Below, one piece after another: positions 18,209 to 27,748 of a stretch of 64,000 bases of DNA (position 1 is the stretch's first letter; the number at the start of each line of letters is the position of its first letter). The DNA comes from Dyadobacter sp. CY323 (lineage in GTDB: Bacteria > Bacteroidota > Bacteroidia > Cytophagales > Spirosomataceae), in contig NZ_JAJUXH010000004.1 in NCBI RefSeq assembly GCF_021390245.1, positions 248,001-312,000 on the forward strand, in the 5' to 3' direction. The notes under the pieces were generated by a model that was not told where the DNA came from, did no database searches, and worked only from the letters and a program-made list of their open reading frames with translations. The translations under genes and the position numbers were made by a program.

Positions 18209-21200
18209 TTAGAATTTCACCATCAAGTTCACGCCCAGGCTTCTTGTTCTGGGTACACCAAATGCTTCAAGACCTTGTGCATTGGTGCTGGTATAGCCCG
18301 ATTCCGGATCGAAATACTGGTTCTTTTTGTCTTTGAAAAGAATCGCCAGGTTACGCGCAACCAACGAAATGGACGCCGATTGAAGCTTCAGAAAAGCGAG
18401 CTTGTTCACGGGCACATTGTAGCTCAGCACCACCTGGCGCAGCTTAATGAAGTCGTTGTTGAACATAAACATCGCCGTGTAATTCTTGTCGTTGTCGTAG
18501 TACGTGTCAACTTCTTCTTTTTTCCAGGTTTTGGTAAATGCAGCGCCTTCTGGAGTTACACCTTCAACCGTCACGCCGGTATCACGACCAGGAAGTGTTT
18601 CTTGCGGCAAACCGAAACGATACGCATACTGGTACAGGTTTGAGTAAACAATGCTTCCGAATTTGCCGTCGATCAATACGTTCAAAGAGAAGTTTCTGTA
18701 TCTGAAATTGTTGGTAATACCCATTGTCCACGGGGGTGTTCCCTGACCGATCTCTTCCAGATCGCCTCTTATCGCGTATCCGCTCGCGGTGTTGAAAACT
18801 ACGTTTCCGTTTGCGTCGGTTTTCTTGCGGTAACCCCAAACCGTTCCGTAAGGTCTGTCCAACACGTTGCGCACAAGCCCGCCACCCACACCGGAGCCCA
18901 CGTCAATTCCCTGAATCCCTTCGGCCAGTCTTTCGATCTTACTTTTATTGTAAGCCATATTATAGCTCACATCCCAACCAAAATCCCCATTCCGGATCGG
19001 TGTGCCATTGATCAGCAACTCCACGCCTTTGTTGCTCAGTTCACCTACGTTCAACAACGCAGATGTGTAGCCCGAGGAAACGGCAATGTTCGTAGTTACG
19101 ATGTCGTCCGTGGTTTTGCGGTTATACAAGGTAACGTCCAACCCTAAACGGCTGTTAAAGAATTTGGCTTCCAGACCTCCCTCGTACGTCGTCGAGGTCA
19201 AAGGTTTCAAATCCGGGTTAGGCACCTGGGCAGAAGACAATTGCTGAACCGGCCGCCCATTGTGGCCGCCTTGCTGCATGGAGTAGTACTGATAGATCTG
19301 GTATGCATTTACCGTAGCACCGCCTACTTGCGCCCACGATCCGCGCAATTTCACAAAATTGAACGCCTCAGGGAACTGGATCGCTTCGGAAAGGATCACC
19401 GATGCACCCACAGAAGGATAAAAAATGCTGTTGCTTTTCGGGTTAAGAACCGAAAACCAGTCCTGGCGTCCCGATAAAGTCAAATATGCCAATCCTTTAT
19501 AACCTACATCCACCGAACCAAATACCGAGTTAATGGCGCTTTTGAGGTAGGTAGGAGTGGTTGTCAGAGCCGCGAGGTTGGTATAGCTGTAAAAATAAGG
19601 AACGGTAAATTCACTACCCGCAATCAATGTCTGGTCGTAAATGCTTCTTTGCGCATTTACCCCCGCCAGTGCTGAAAAGCTCACATTTTCCCAATCTTTA
19701 CTGTAGTTCAAAGTCAGCATTCCGTTCGTTTCGGAAGACGTCGTTTTACGGGCTTCGTATGTTCCCAGCGGCGCAAATGCATTGTTTGTAGGCTGCACAT
19801 ATTCAGATCTAAAACTGTAGTAGTCCTGGCTCACACTTCCTTTTACGTACAGGTTGTCCAAAATGTCATAACGAATGCTTCCCTGACTCAAAAACCGGTT
19901 TTTGGTATCATCATTTTTGAATTTATTTATAACAAAATAAGGGTTTGGAGCAGCCGGGACGGGGTTCCATTCCATTTCTTTCCCGGTCTCGGCATCATAG
20001 CCCGGAGAAAGGCTGCGGATATCCACCACGTTGGCAACCAGATACGTAGCCCAGTGCGGGTTCATATCGGCATAACCCACTTTCGGACGGTTCTTACCGT
20101 CTTCCAGGTTGTATTGAAAAACCGTTTCAATGCTCAATTTTTTACCTAAAAACGCATTCAGGTTCAGGTTTGCAATGCGTCTGGTAAAAGATGAATTCGG
20201 TACAATGCTGTTTGCTTTGGTATTATTTAAACCCAACCGAAAGTTAACCGACTCATTTCCACCAACAAATGAAATGGAGTTGATATAATTGGTACCTGTG
20301 CGGTAAAAGTTTTTGAGATTGTCTTTCTGGGGAGAATAGGGATGCATTTTGCCATCCACCTGGATCGTCGGCTGCCCATCCATTTTCGCTCCGTATGAAA
20401 GACGCCCCGTACTTTTTGCTTCGGTTGCCGTCGTTGGTTTTTTACCATCCAGACCTTGTCCGTATTCATATTGCCAGTTTGGTATCACTGCAATGTCTTC
20501 AAAAGTGGTATTGCTGTTGATCTCCACACCAATCCCTTTTTGCGCGCGTCCTTTTTTGGTTGTGATCAAAATAACCCCATTTGAAGCGCGTGCGCCGTAA
20601 AGTGCGGCCGCCGGGCCACCCTTCAAAACGCTGATCGACTCAATATCATCCGGGTTAATACCTCCGATTCCATCGCCCCGGTCCACATTCATACCATTTC
20701 CGTCCGAAGCGGTTCCGCCGCCCGGGATACTGTTGTCCATGGGCATACCATTGATCACATATAAGGGTTGGTTGTTTCCATTCAAGGAACCATTACCGCG
20801 AATGATAATGCGGCTCGAACCGCCAGGTCCCGTCGCCATACCTGTCGCATTCACACCGGCGATTTTGCCTGTTAATGCGTTGGCAACGTTGTTTTCACGG
20901 GCTTGCGTAAACTCGCTTCCTTTCACTTCCGAGACGGAATAGGCGAGTGCTTTCTTTTCTTTGGCAATACCGAGCGCCGTTACCACTACCTCATTCAACG
21001 CTTTCGCTTCCGGCACCATTTGCACGGTGACCGTTGCCTGATTTCCCACTGTAACCTCCTGAGAAGTGTAGCCTACAAAGCTGAAAATCAGTACCGACGA
21101 CGCGATTTCCGGATCGGGGATGTCCATTGCGAACTTACCTTCGGTATCGGATGAGGTCCCGCGCTGGGTACCTTTCACCAGTACACTCACACCCGGCAAA

Positions 21201-21643
21201 CCGGCCCCCGTTTCATCGGTCACCTTACCGGTTACATTGCGTTTCGGAGCAACTTTGCTTTCGACAGGCTCTTCATTCCGGGCTTGTTCCCTTTTCAGGA
21301 TAATGCGGTCCTGCACTACTTCATACGTTACCTTATGCGGGGCCAGGATTTTTGTGAGGACTTCTGAAAGTGCCTCATCCTGGAATTTGTAAGTAAATTT
21401 TTGGTTATTGAAAATCTGCGGGTTGTACATGAACTTCACCCGCGTAACACCTTCTATTTTTTCCAAAGCCTTATCTATGTCTGCATTGGATAAACGCAAC
21501 GTCACTTTTTGTTCTAAAACTCGTTGTCCATGCAGGTCGTTGGCCTGCACGAGCGTGCCGACGACGATGGCGAGTAGGGCTTGATACAGCGTAATGCGCA
21601 TGATTTTCTGTAAAGCATGGTGAAATTGTACTGTTTTTGACAT
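18209..21643 (-). CDS. SusC/RagA TonB-dependent receptor with N-terminal STN signalling domain
   Basis: This 1144-residue outer-membrane importer is driven by TonB. Domains in order: signal peptide, STN domain (about 45-110, LRLSNADIDKALEKIEGVTR) that contacts the anti-sigma factor, carboxypeptidase-regulatory-like domain (about 135-210, VTGKVTDETGAGLPGVSVLV), TonB box/plug (about 215-350, LNEVVVTALGIAKEKKALAY, with RIIIRGNGSLNG), then a long barrel ending in SLGVNLMVKF. The STN domain indicates FecA-like transcriptional signalling, consistent with fecR immediately upstream and the sigma gene beyond it. ATG 21643 is the start. A 184-bp gap separates it from fecR and may hold the sigma-dependent promoter. 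Confidence 0.95.
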   Translation of the reverse strand: MSKTVQFHHALQKIMRITLYQALLAIVVGTLVQANDLHGQRVLEQKVTLRLSNADIDKALEKIEGVTRVKFMYNPQIFNNQKFTYKFQDEALSEVLTKILAPHKVTYEVVQDRIILKREQARNEEPVESKVAPKRNVTGKVTDETGAGLPGVSVLVKGTQRGTSSDTEGKFAMDIPDPEIASSVLIFSFVGYTSQEVTVGNQATVTVQMVPEAKALNEVVVTALGIAKEKKALAYSVSEVKGSEFTQARENNVANALTGKIAGVNATGMATGPGGSSRIIIRGNGSLNGNNQPLYVINGMPMDNSIPGGGTASDGNGMNVDRGDGIGGINPDDIESISVLKGGPAAALYGARASNGVILITTKKGRAQKGIGVEINSNTTFEDIAVIPNWQYEYGQGLDGKKPTTATEAKSTGRLSYGAKMDGQPTIQVDGKMHPYSPQKDNLKNFYRTGTNYINSISFVGGNESVNFRLGLNNTKANSIVPNSSFTRRIANLNLNAFLGKKLSIETVFQYNLEDGKNRPKVGYADMNPHWATYLVANVVDIRSLSPGYDAETGKEMEWNPVPAAPNPYFVINKFKNDDTKNRFLSQGSIRYDILDNLYVKGSVSQDYYSFRSEYVQPTNNAFAPLGTYEARKTTSSETNGMLTLNYSKDWENVSFSALAGVNAQRSIYDQTLIAGSEFTVPYFYSYTNLAALTTTPTYLKSAINSVFGSVDVGYKGLAYLTLSGRQDWFSVLNPKSNSIFYPSVGASVILSEAIQFPEAFNFVKLRGSWAQVGGATVNAYQIYQYYSMQQGGHNGRPVQQLSSAQVPNPDLKPLTSTTYEGGLEAKFFNSRLGLDVTLYNRKTTDDIVTTNIAVSSGYTSALLNVGELSNKGVELLINGTPIRNGDFGWDVSYNMAYNKSKIERLAEGIQGIDVGSGVGGGLVRNVLDRPYGTVWGYRKKTDANGNVVFNTASGYAIRGDLEEIGQGTPPWTMGITNNFRYRNFSLNVLIDGKFGSIVYSNLYQYAYRFGLPQETLPGRDTGVTVEGVTPEGAAFTKTWKKEEVDTYYDNDKNYTAMFMFNNDFIKLRQVVLSYNVPVNKLAFLKLQSASISLVARNLAILFKDKKNQYFDPESGYTSTNAQGLEAFGVPRTRSLGVNLMVKF

Positions 21644-21827
21644 AATTTTGATTTTTGTCGGTTTTAAAATTCGGCATCAATAATTCCCTGACATGCGCCT
21701 TGGCGGATGTCGGTTTGAAAGACGGGGGGATTCACATGGGTCGGTGATGTTGCAGCATCATCGGCTTTTTTCTTTAGAATAGTTCGTAGCGGATTTTAGT
21801 CATAGGCATTACCGGAATTAGGTTAAT

Positions 21828-22931
21828 TTAAAAGCAGCCTTTACTGTTTATGATGATGCTCGCATCCATTTGCTCGTATTCTGCACCAAGTGTTTTACAG
21901 ATCAGGTTTATTTTCTCAAAGAGCGGTTCGTCGGAAAGTGACGCGGTCAGAAAGCAGTTTTGCATGACTTCCGGATCGAAGATAATTTTCACGCCGTACG
22001 ATTTTTCCAATGTTTCAAATACGTCGGCAATGGGCGTTCCTTTAAATTCAAACGACTGCCGTTGGATCGGTAATTCCAGAAGTTTTGGCTCGGGTACCAG
22101 GCTTCTCGTCAGGCGCAACTCGTTGGCTGCGAATGTAATTTGCTGGTTTGGGGTCAGGATCATCCCGCCAAGCTTATCCTCGGAATGCTGACTCGCCAAT
22201 GCTTCCTTCGTCATCGGGAACACCGAAACCTTGCCCGTTTTCACCACTACCTTGACTTCGCGCTCGTCATCGAATGCACTTACTTTGAAGCTTGTGCCGA
22301 GTACTTTGGTCGCCAGCATCCGTGCGTATACATAGAAGGGTTTGTCCGGATTCTTAGCTACTTCGAAGAATGCCTCCCCATTTAAAAACACCTCCCTTTT
22401 ATTTCCTTCAAATTTTTTAGGATAGGTAATGCGGCTTTTCGGTTGCAGCAACACCGAGCTTCCATCTTCCAAAATCACCAGTTTCGCTTTCTGCGAAGTA
22501 TTTTTCACCTCGATCAAAGGTTCGCTGATCTGGCTCAGAATGACTTTGTACTGATCCGATTGCTGTTGCCTGGGCGTTTGCTTATTGAACCACCATCCCG
22601 CAAAAATCAGCATGAGTACAGATGCCGCCATATGGTACCAATTCGGCCTAAAAAGCCACCAAACGGATGATTTCGCAGCATTTTTCTCCCCGATTGCGTG
22701 CGAAAGGCGATAGATCTCATTGGCTACTTCTTCATCGCTGATCTGGTTAAAAGCCGCCTCAGTTGCATTCAACAGACTTTTGGCCTTTTCTACCAGGTCC
22801 GTTTTATCGGGATTGCGTTCAAGCCACATTTTCCACACCGTTTCATTAGCAGGATTGTTGAACAGAATCCAGTTTCTGAATGATTGATCGGCAGCTAGTT
22901 CCTCCGGAAGAAAATTGCGGTAATTGAGCAT
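21828..22931 (-). CDS. FecR-family anti-sigma factor
   Basis: This 367-residue inner-membrane protein carries the signal from the SusC STN domain to an ECF sigma factor. An N-terminal cytoplasmic segment contains a conserved FRNWILFNNPANETVW. A single membrane helix follows at about 105-122 (MAASVLMLIFAGWWF). The periplasmic FecR domain at about 145-250 includes FLNGEAFFEVAKNPDKPFYV and TKVLGTSFKVSAF. The C-terminal DUF4974-type region includes FKGTPIADVFETLEKSYGVK. The longer frame begins with TTG; ATG 22931 is preferred. Its sigma partner is probably the gene at 27749-28363, 4.8 kb away rather than adjacent as usual. Confidence 0.93.
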   Translation of the reverse strand: MLNYRNFLPEELAADQSFRNWILFNNPANETVWKMWLERNPDKTDLVEKAKSLLNATEAAFNQISDEEVANEIYRLSHAIGEKNAAKSSVWWLFRPNWYHMAASVLMLIFAGWWFNKQTPRQQQSDQYKVILSQISEPLIEVKNTSQKAKLVILEDGSSVLLQPKSRITYPKKFEGNKREVFLNGEAFFEVAKNPDKPFYVYARMLATKVLGTSFKVSAFDDEREVKVVVKTGKVSVFPMTKEALASQHSEDKLGGMILTPNQQITFAANELRLTRSLVPEPKLLELPIQRQSFEFKGTPIADVFETLEKSYGVKIIFDPEVMQNCFLTASLSDEPLFEKINLICKTLGAEYEQMDASIIINSKGCF

Positions 22932-23127
22932 ATAAGGCAAATGAAATGCGGCTAATTACATTAAGGATGCATTATGATTGGGGCAATACTCCTTTTTTGA
23001 AAATTATTTTTTGAGTAAAAAAGAGGCTTTGGAAACCAAATTACCGATGGTTCATTGGATTGTACATTGTCAAGAACTATTTGGTTTATTTGACGAATTA
23101 AATTCATCAACAATCAATAAAGAAGTC

Positions 23128-23619
23128 ATGCGGTTTATCAAACCAATAGTCAGGCTAATCCAGGCATTAGTAGTCAGCAACTACCTGCACGAGGCCGATT
23201 CAGCGGCAGTCGTCATCAAGATCAAAATCCTCACCATTGCTGTCAGCCTGGCATTCATGCTAAATAGCTGTTTTCTCAAACAGGATAGGACAACTACGGT
23301 TTACGGGACAATCACAGATCAGAATGGGCAGCCGGTGGATAGTATTTTGGTTTTGGTCAGTGGTCTTAGAAGTTTGAGTTTTGAAACATTGAAAGAAGTC
23401 TATACTGATAATCGAGGTGAGTATGAGCTTTTGGTGGAAGTACCTAAAAGATTTCATGCAGTAAATGTTGGAATTCCAAATTTCCCACAGGAAAATCCTA
23501 AGTTTTTGAGGATGTACAAAGACTACAAACTATGGAAAAATGATCAGGCAACAAATAACTGCTGCACTGCCATTATTGGCAAGATAACCAAATACGACTT
23601 TCAATTAATCCCTAGATAA
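23128..23619 (+). CDS. Lipoprotein, copy 1 of a tandem triplet
   Basis: The mature part starts at a lipobox (LAFMLNSC) and has a carboxypeptidase-regulatory-like beta sandwich, TVYGTITDQNGQPVDSILVL, then YTDNRGEYELLVEVPK. The C-terminus holds a conserved NNCCTAIIGK and YDFQLIPR. From about 23310 on the DNA is almost identical to copy 2. The N-terminus differs from copies 2 and 3: ATG 23128 leaves an unusually long leader before the lipobox, and the frame is open back to a TTG at 22978, so the start is uncertain. It lies on the opposite strand to fecR, 196 bp from its start codon. Function unknown; possibly tied to the lipase-like gene downstream. Confidence 0.75.
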   Translation: MRFIKPIVRLIQALVVSNYLHEADSAAVVIKIKILTIAVSLAFMLNSCFLKQDRTTTVYGTITDQNGQPVDSILVLVSGLRSLSFETLKEVYTDNRGEYELLVEVPKRFHAVNVGIPNFPQENPKFLRMYKDYKLWKNDQATNNCCTAIIGKITKYDFQLIPR

Positions 23620-23628
23620 CCACTATAC

Positions 23629-24078
23629 ATGGACCAAAAATGGAAAAGTTCAGACATTTTACGAATAATCTTCCGGAGAATTAGCTTGTTAATTTTTACC
23701 GTAAGTATGATTACGAACCTCACCGACTGCTTCTGGAAACAAGATCGGACTACAACGGTTTACGGAACGATTACCGATCAGAATGGGCAGCCGGTGGATA
23801 GTATTTTGGTTTTGGTTCAAGGTCTTAGAAGTTTGACTTTTGAAACATTGAAAGAAGTCTATACTGATAATCGAGGTGAGTATGAGCTTTTGGTGGAAGT
23901 ACCTAAAAGATTTCATGCAGTAAATGTTGGAATTCCAAATTTCCCACAGGAAAATCCTAAGTTTTTGAGGATGTACAAAGACTACAAACTATGGAAAAAT
24001 GATCAGGCAACAAATAACTGCTGCACTGCCATTATTGGCAAGAAAACCAAATACGACTTTCAATTAATCCCTAGATAA
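23629..24078 (+). CDS. Lipoprotein, copy 2 of a tandem triplet
   Basis: This 149-residue protein starts at ATG 23629 (MDQKWKSSDI), 9 bp after copy 1. It has a basic N-terminus, a hydrophobic segment and a cysteine at the same place as its sisters. The residues before that cysteine are NLTD, and Asp at -1 is poor for a lipobox, so lipidation of this copy is doubtful. The mature part matches copy 1 except for a few residues: the beta-sandwich VYGTITDQNGQPVDSILVL and the C-terminal NNCCTAIIGKKTKYDFQ. Co-transcribed with the other copies and probably with the lipase-like gene. Confidence 0.85.
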   Translation: MDQKWKSSDILRIIFRRISLLIFTVSMITNLTDCFWKQDRTTTVYGTITDQNGQPVDSILVLVQGLRSLTFETLKEVYTDNRGEYELLVEVPKRFHAVNVGIPNFPQENPKFLRMYKDYKLWKNDQATNNCCTAIIGKKTKYDFQLIPR

Positions 24079-24087
24079 CCACTATAC

Positions 24088-24537
24088 ATGGACCAAAAAT
24101 GGAAAAGTTCAGACATTTCACGAATAACCTTCCGGAGAGTCAGCTTGTTAATTTTTACCGTAAGTATAATCATGAACCTTACTGGCTGCTTTTTGAAACA
24201 AGACCGGACTACAACGGTTTATGGAACGATTACCGATCAGAATGGGCAGCCGGTGGATAGTATTCTGGTGATGGTGTTAGGGATGCAAATCTCGCATTCG
24301 GAAGTGTTAAGTCAAATTTATTCAGACAAGGCTGGGGAATATGAAATAATGGTTGAAGTACCGAAGAAGTTTAACTCGATTAACGTTGGTGTGCCATTCC
24401 TTTTAATAGAGAATCCAAAATACCAAAATAATTACAAAGGCAAGAAGACGACCAAAGATGGCAAACGAACAAGTGACTGTTGCACGGCACTGGTTGGTAA
24501 GAAAACAAGATACGACTTTCAATTAATCCCCAGGTAA
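24088..24537 (+). CDS. Lipoprotein, copy 3 of a tandem triplet
   Basis: This 149-residue protein starts 9 bp after copy 2 with nearly the same signal region and a good lipobox (MNLTGC). The first part of the mature domain is the same (VYGTITDQNGQPVDSIL). The middle has diverged (VMVLGMQISHSEVLSQIYSD, KFNSINVGVPFLLIENPK), while the C-terminal SDCCTALVGKKTRYDFQLIP keeps the two adjacent cysteines. It precedes the large lipase-like gene by 29 bp. The pattern of one conserved frame with a variable middle suggests a shared fold with different binding faces. Confidence 0.85.
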   Translation: MDQKWKSSDISRITFRRVSLLIFTVSIIMNLTGCFLKQDRTTTVYGTITDQNGQPVDSILVMVLGMQISHSEVLSQIYSDKAGEYEIMVEVPKKFNSINVGVPFLLIENPKYQNNYKGKKTTKDGKRTSDCCTALVGKKTRYDFQLIPR

Positions 24538-24566
24538 TCAAATATATACTTTAACATACAAAAACT

Positions 24567-27500
24567 ATGAAGCATCTTTTCAAATGCGAAAGGGGGAAAC
24601 TATGCGGTTTTCTTCTTTTGGTTACCCTTCTTGACTTTTCTTCGAGCCTGGCCCAGGATTATCAGCAGCAAAGACAAGATCAAATCAAAAGGCTTGACTT
24701 AAAGGGCCTCGGAAACACATTGTTGCTGAACCTGGGCGTAATCAGCCAAAACGAAAACGATTACTTTAAAATACTGTCAAAAGACAAAGATTCGCGACTC
24801 GAGAAGGTTACATCCGAAGAGTGGCAAAATCTTTATGAGAGACTTACGGACGCTGATTTAAGAAGTGGGACAGAGCATATGCCAGCTCTAAGTCACTTGA
24901 TCGAAGATGATCCATACAAGGTGACCAGGAGCAATGTCGTACCGATCGGCATCATGAACCTTCGTAGTATATACATGTCCGGTAGCCAGATTGCCGATAA
25001 CGAGGCCCAAAAAAAGGCGGGAAATCCGGTGAATTATTCAGCTTACGAGCGGTTTGATATTGTTTATGCGGCTGTGCTGCAGGAGGATATTTACCAGGCG
25101 GAAGTTGCTTTCAGGATCAGCCCGGAGCTTTTCATTACCAACCATGCAGAAAAGCCGGAAAGAATCGAGCTGAATTTCAACGATGGACAAGGGTACAAAG
25201 CATATCCTGTATCGAATGATCTGATACAACATCGTTTTGAATCAATCGGGGAACAAAAAATAGGCATTCGACTCCTGCTAAACGATAAAACGTTCCTTTT
25301 CGAAACAAAAGTAAATGTGCGGCAGCTTGAACGGATTAAACCTTACAAAGAATTTCAGGTGACGGCCGAACGGATTTCAAAGGACACTTTGGCAGACACA
25401 TCGGCACGAACTATGCTGGTAGGAGGGAACATACGGATCATCCTCGGGTGTGATCAGGTACTGAACAAGCCAATTATCATTGGTGAGAGGTTCGATATGG
25501 GGCAGGATATAACCCTGGACGTGATTGAGGGAAATTACAGGACCCCTCTTGGGCGATATCTGACGGAGGGCTATGACCTGGTTTTGCTTGATTATTCGGA
25601 CCCCGGGGCGGCCATGGAAGACAATGCCCAGGTGCTGAAGGCGTTGATCCAGCAGGTGAACCAGATGAAAACAGGAAACGCGCAGTCCATTGTCATCGGC
25701 GAGAGCATGAGCGGACTTGTTGCCCGGTGGGCATTGCGGCAAATGGAAAATGAAGGGATCGCGCACCAGGTGAAGCTTCTGATCTGCTACGACACACCAC
25801 ACCAGGGCGCGAACGTGCCCGTGGGACTTACCCAACTTTTGCTGGACGCACACCCCACATTTTTGAGCCAGGTCATTTTAAAATTTCTTGGCAAGAAATT
25901 GCGCAGCTACTATGGTGCGCATGGCACGCCTGCTGCGAAACGGATGCTCTTGCACTGGGGCGGGCATCTGACAGGGGGAGTGGGCAGCAAACATCCTGCG
26001 TTTGATACTTTTCGAAGTCAATTGACTGCGTTGGGAAATGGCGGATATCCGCAGAATTGCCGGAACATCGCAGTGATCCACGGCAGTATGGATGCGTCGG
26101 ACAGGAAAATATTTGACCAATACAACTACGGAAGCCGCATAATCCGGGGCTGGACGCCGTTGATTCTGCAAACTTCCAATATCGATGTTCATACCAACGA
26201 ATTGGGGCAAAACAGTAATGTGCTGCGTTTCCTGACGTGGGGTAGTATTTTTAAAACAGCAGCCACCACCCGAAAATACAACAGCCCGGTTAATGATGAT
26301 TTCCTGCCAGGTGGGAAATCTGCCTTCCCCATTCCCAATAAGTTTTTTAAGGAGACTTCAAGTTTTGATTTCTGCTTTGTTCCGACTTTTAGTTCGATAG
26401 ATTATAAGGGGCCGAGAGCAACTCAGGCTGAGCGTGAGCTTTTGAATGTAACAGCTACTGATATTGCTCAGACACCATTTGCAGCTATTTATGGGGATAA
26501 TGAAAATACAGTTCACGTAAGCACAAGGTTTGCCAACTTAATCGCAATGGGTCTTCAAGAAAACCTATTAACCAACATCCCTGCCTGCCCAGACCTCCCA
26601 GTTCCGCCAATACCATTTATTTCGACCTATAATACCTGCTACCCATTTAGCCAAAAGCGTTCTACCGAGGATAATACAGCCAACATCACAGTTTCGCTTG
26701 CCACGCCTACGAATAGTCAATTTATCCATAACTGGACCGTATTGCCGACGCAACAAGCCTTCACGACCACCGACGATCAGATCACTTTTCAGGCTGAGCG
26801 GCCCGGCGAGTACCAGATCATTTGTGTCCGTACCTATCCCAACCGCCGGGATCTGCAATCCACTTCCACCATCACCATGACTGTGGACGATTGTGGTAAT
26901 GCGGTGGTGGCACCAGAAAACCCCGATCCATCTTTGGTGGTATCTCCGGATATTAACGTCACCGACATCTGGGAAGGTGATTTTCTGCTGACGACGGAAG
27001 CAGATTCAACGGCAGTTTTCGCGCACTACACGCCTGCTCCTAAGATCTTATACGCCACACTAGACGACGGTTCATTTATCCCAAAGTCTACGTTGGAAGC
27101 CAGCGGGATGTTTCCGGAGTTTGCTGCATTATTTACGGAAACCGACCCGCGTATCGCATTGCCTGTCACACTCAAAGAATTCCATGCAAAAGTCGAAGGG
27201 AAAACCGGGGCGCCAGCCGCTGGAACGCCAGCCGCCGGATCGCCGGCCGCCGCCATCCTTACCTGGACTACAAGTGCCGAGTTTAACAGCGATCACTTTG
27301 AAATTGAGAGAAGTAAGTCGGGGAAGGAGTGGGAGAAAATTGCGATTGTGCCTGCCAGCGCATTTACAGCCCAGGAAGCTGCATACGCTTATGCGGATTT
27401 GAATCCTCCATTTAATGTAGCGTATTACCGTTTGAAAATGGTTGATCAGGATAGTACGTTCGCGTATAGCCGGGTAGAAGTGGTGCGGTTTGACGGCGGT

Positions 27501-27734
27501 CGCGAGATTGCCGTTTTTCCTAATCCCATTGATCAAGACGGCCACCTCCAAATACTGCCTGCGGGTAATCTGGTCAGTGATGTCAAAATCTATAATGCAT
27601 CAGGAAAGCTGGTTTTTCAATCCGATCAGCCTGAAAATCAGGTAAATGTGAAGGATCTGCCCGTCGGCAGGTACATCGTTAAAATCCGGTTGAAAGATGG
27701 CAGTCAGACAAGTCGCGCTTTTGTAAAACAGTAG
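24567..27734 (+). CDS. Large exported lipase/esterase-like protein with T9SS sorting domain
   Basis: This 1055-residue protein has a signal peptide (about 1-29, ending SLA). An alpha/beta-hydrolase region at about 290-560 contains the nucleophile elbow GESMSG (Ser 380) and GLVARWALRQ, as in lipases and PGAP1-like esterases. VKLLICYDTPHQGANVP follows, the usual downstream segment. A PKD/Ig-like stretch lies near 720-780. An Ala-Pro-Gly-rich linker near 875-890 leads into a beta domain. The C-terminus (about 980-1055: FPNPIDQDGHLQI, VKIYNASGKLVF, LPVGRYIVKIRLKDG) is a type A sorting domain for type IX secretion to the cell surface or medium. No secretion genes are in the window. Substrate unknown. 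Confidence 0.85.
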   Translation: MKHLFKCERGKLCGFLLLVTLLDFSSSLAQDYQQQRQDQIKRLDLKGLGNTLLLNLGVISQNENDYFKILSKDKDSRLEKVTSEEWQNLYERLTDADLRSGTEHMPALSHLIEDDPYKVTRSNVVPIGIMNLRSIYMSGSQIADNEAQKKAGNPVNYSAYERFDIVYAAVLQEDIYQAEVAFRISPELFITNHAEKPERIELNFNDGQGYKAYPVSNDLIQHRFESIGEQKIGIRLLLNDKTFLFETKVNVRQLERIKPYKEFQVTAERISKDTLADTSARTMLVGGNIRIILGCDQVLNKPIIIGERFDMGQDITLDVIEGNYRTPLGRYLTEGYDLVLLDYSDPGAAMEDNAQVLKALIQQVNQMKTGNAQSIVIGESMSGLVARWALRQMENEGIAHQVKLLICYDTPHQGANVPVGLTQLLLDAHPTFLSQVILKFLGKKLRSYYGAHGTPAAKRMLLHWGGHLTGGVGSKHPAFDTFRSQLTALGNGGYPQNCRNIAVIHGSMDASDRKIFDQYNYGSRIIRGWTPLILQTSNIDVHTNELGQNSNVLRFLTWGSIFKTAATTRKYNSPVNDDFLPGGKSAFPIPNKFFKETSSFDFCFVPTFSSIDYKGPRATQAERELLNVTATDIAQTPFAAIYGDNENTVHVSTRFANLIAMGLQENLLTNIPACPDLPVPPIPFISTYNTCYPFSQKRSTEDNTANITVSLATPTNSQFIHNWTVLPTQQAFTTTDDQITFQAERPGEYQIICVRTYPNRRDLQSTSTITMTVDDCGNAVVAPENPDPSLVVSPDINVTDIWEGDFLLTTEADSTAVFAHYTPAPKILYATLDDGSFIPKSTLEASGMFPEFAALFTETDPRIALPVTLKEFHAKVEGKTGAPAAGTPAAGSPAAAILTWTTSAEFNSDHFEIERSKSGKEWEKIAIVPASAFTAQEAAYAYADLNPPFNVAYYRLKMVDQDSTFAYSRVEVVRFDGGREIAVFPNPIDQDGHLQILPAGNLVSDVKIYNASGKLVFQSDQPENQVNVKDLPVGRYIVKIRLKDGSQTSRAFVKQ

Positions 27735-27748
27735 TTGCCTGAAATCGA

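Larger units (their letters stand above)
23310..24537 (+). repeat. Three tandem gene copies with an exact 459-bp period
   Basis: The stop codons of the three lipoprotein genes end at 23619, 24078 and 24537, exactly 459 bp apart. Copies 1 and 2 differ at only a handful of positions over about 300 bp of their 3' halves, and the match continues past the stop codon into the next start. Copies 2 and 3 share their 5' ends but diverge in the middle. Copy 2 is therefore a mosaic, as gene conversion or unequal crossing-over would produce. Confidence 0.9.

Noticed and set aside
22978..23127. Upstream extension of lipoprotein copy 1 to a TTG at 22978
   Set aside because: It would put about 98 residues before the lipobox and begins close to the fecR start; ATG 23128 or a later start is more credible, though still uncertain.
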